This document shows positions 63,923 to 64,000 of a DNA stretch of 64,000 bases, in pieces. This DNA comes from Aeromicrobium chenweiae (GTDB lineage Bacteria; Actinomycetota; Actinomycetes; Propionibacteriales; Nocardioidaceae): assembly GCF_003065605.1 (NCBI RefSeq), contig NZ_CP026952.1:3472001-3536000 (forward strand), given 5' to 3'. Position 1 is the stretch's first letter. Each line of letters opens with the position of its first letter. The notes beneath the pieces are model-generated. The model saw only the letters and a list, made by a program, of their open reading frames with translations, ran no database searches and was not told where the DNA came from. The position numbers and the translations under genes are program-made.

Positions 63923-64000
63923 ATGACGCTCGGCGATCGGCCCCACGTGCTCGTGGTGCTGCGCGCCGCCGAGCTGCGCGACGACCTCCGCCGGCACCTC
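63923..64000 (+). CDS. 5' end of an unidentified gene, cut off by the window
   Basis: Only 26 residues are visible: GDRPHVLVVLRAAELRDDLR and a few more. The VLVV strand followed by an amphipathic helix resembles the start of a response regulator receiver domain, but the paired acidic residues after the strand are missing here (VLRAAE). ATG 63923 has AAGG eight bases upstream; a GTG at 63917 overlaps the preceding stop. Too short to assign. Confidence 0.4.
   Translation, partial: MTLGDRPHVLVVLRAAELRDDLRRHL

Overview
This window reads as a chromosomal segment of a high-GC Gram-positive actinobacterium, most likely a member of the Nocardioidaceae such as Aeromicrobium. That placement is inference from gene content, with no 16S rRNA gene in view. 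Support comes from the dnaK-grpE-dnaJ-hspR order with a degraded HAIR operator, a DinB-like protein of the actinobacterial TIGR03086 type, a pit-membrane protein-DUF3349 cluster in the order known from Mycobacterium tuberculosis, a DUF222-HNH gene, an actinobacterial LexA box, and many apparently leaderless genes. There is no phage, plasmid, insertion sequence, CRISPR array, tRNA or rRNA gene, and no gene-free stretch exceeds 300 bases.

Layout. 1-4.7 kb: branched-chain amino acid catabolism (bkdA-bkdB-bkdC-vdh) beside a divergent Lrp/AsnC regulator. 4.7-9.4 kb: small lipid and membrane genes, an acyl-CoA synthetase and a fatty acid desaturase that converge on a long hairpin element. 9.6-15.5 kb: pyruvate carboxylase, an SPFH protein coupled to an NAD-kinase-like protein, and an RDD membrane protein. 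15.6-20.9 kb: the heat-shock operon, then a lipoprotein and an unknown gene. 20.9-26.5 kb: an MMPL exporter with its TetR regulator and operator, a winged-helix protein, a DinB-like protein and a second TetR. 26.5-30.7 kb: TrhO, a 2'-5' RNA ligase-like protein, an amidase and a DUF222-HNH protein whose promoter carries a LexA box. 30.8-33.8 kb: a pit phosphate transporter cluster, in which pit is frameshifted, and a methionine aminopeptidase. 33.9-36.4 kb: a MaoC-acyl-CoA dehydrogenase-SDR set. 36.4-39.2 kb: a TPP riboswitch-controlled YkoEDC thiamine-precursor transporter.

39.3-50.6 kb: an FAD oxidoreductase, a GPP34 protein, a very large secreted hydrolase with Ig-like repeats, a degenerate Nudix protein, an MFS transporter behind a strong palindrome, and a membrane iron-sulfur oxidoreductase with a duplicated acidic tail. 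50.7-53 kb: a YchJ protein and an ABC exporter pair. 53-57 kb: an AGE epimerase with a sugar kinase, and pseudouridine breakdown genes (psuG, psuK). 57-64 kb: dcd, a DHFR-like protein and a GNAT, then a tightly overlapping five-gene operon (glycosyltransferase, DUF2064, methyltransferase, cytochrome-molybdopterin fusion, membrane protein), a polytopic membrane protein and the 5' end of a cut-off gene.

Two organising principles recur. Operon genes usually overlap by ATGA or GTGA, implying translational coupling. At least 14 genes have a TANNNT hexamer 6-7 nt before the start codon, implying leaderless mRNAs. No clearly undescribed system is proven. The best candidates for a second look are the SPFH/NAD-kinase-like pair, the glycosyltransferase-to-molybdoenzyme operon, the SOS-controlled DUF222-HNH gene, the hairpin element at 8.3 kb and the frameshifted phosphate transporter.
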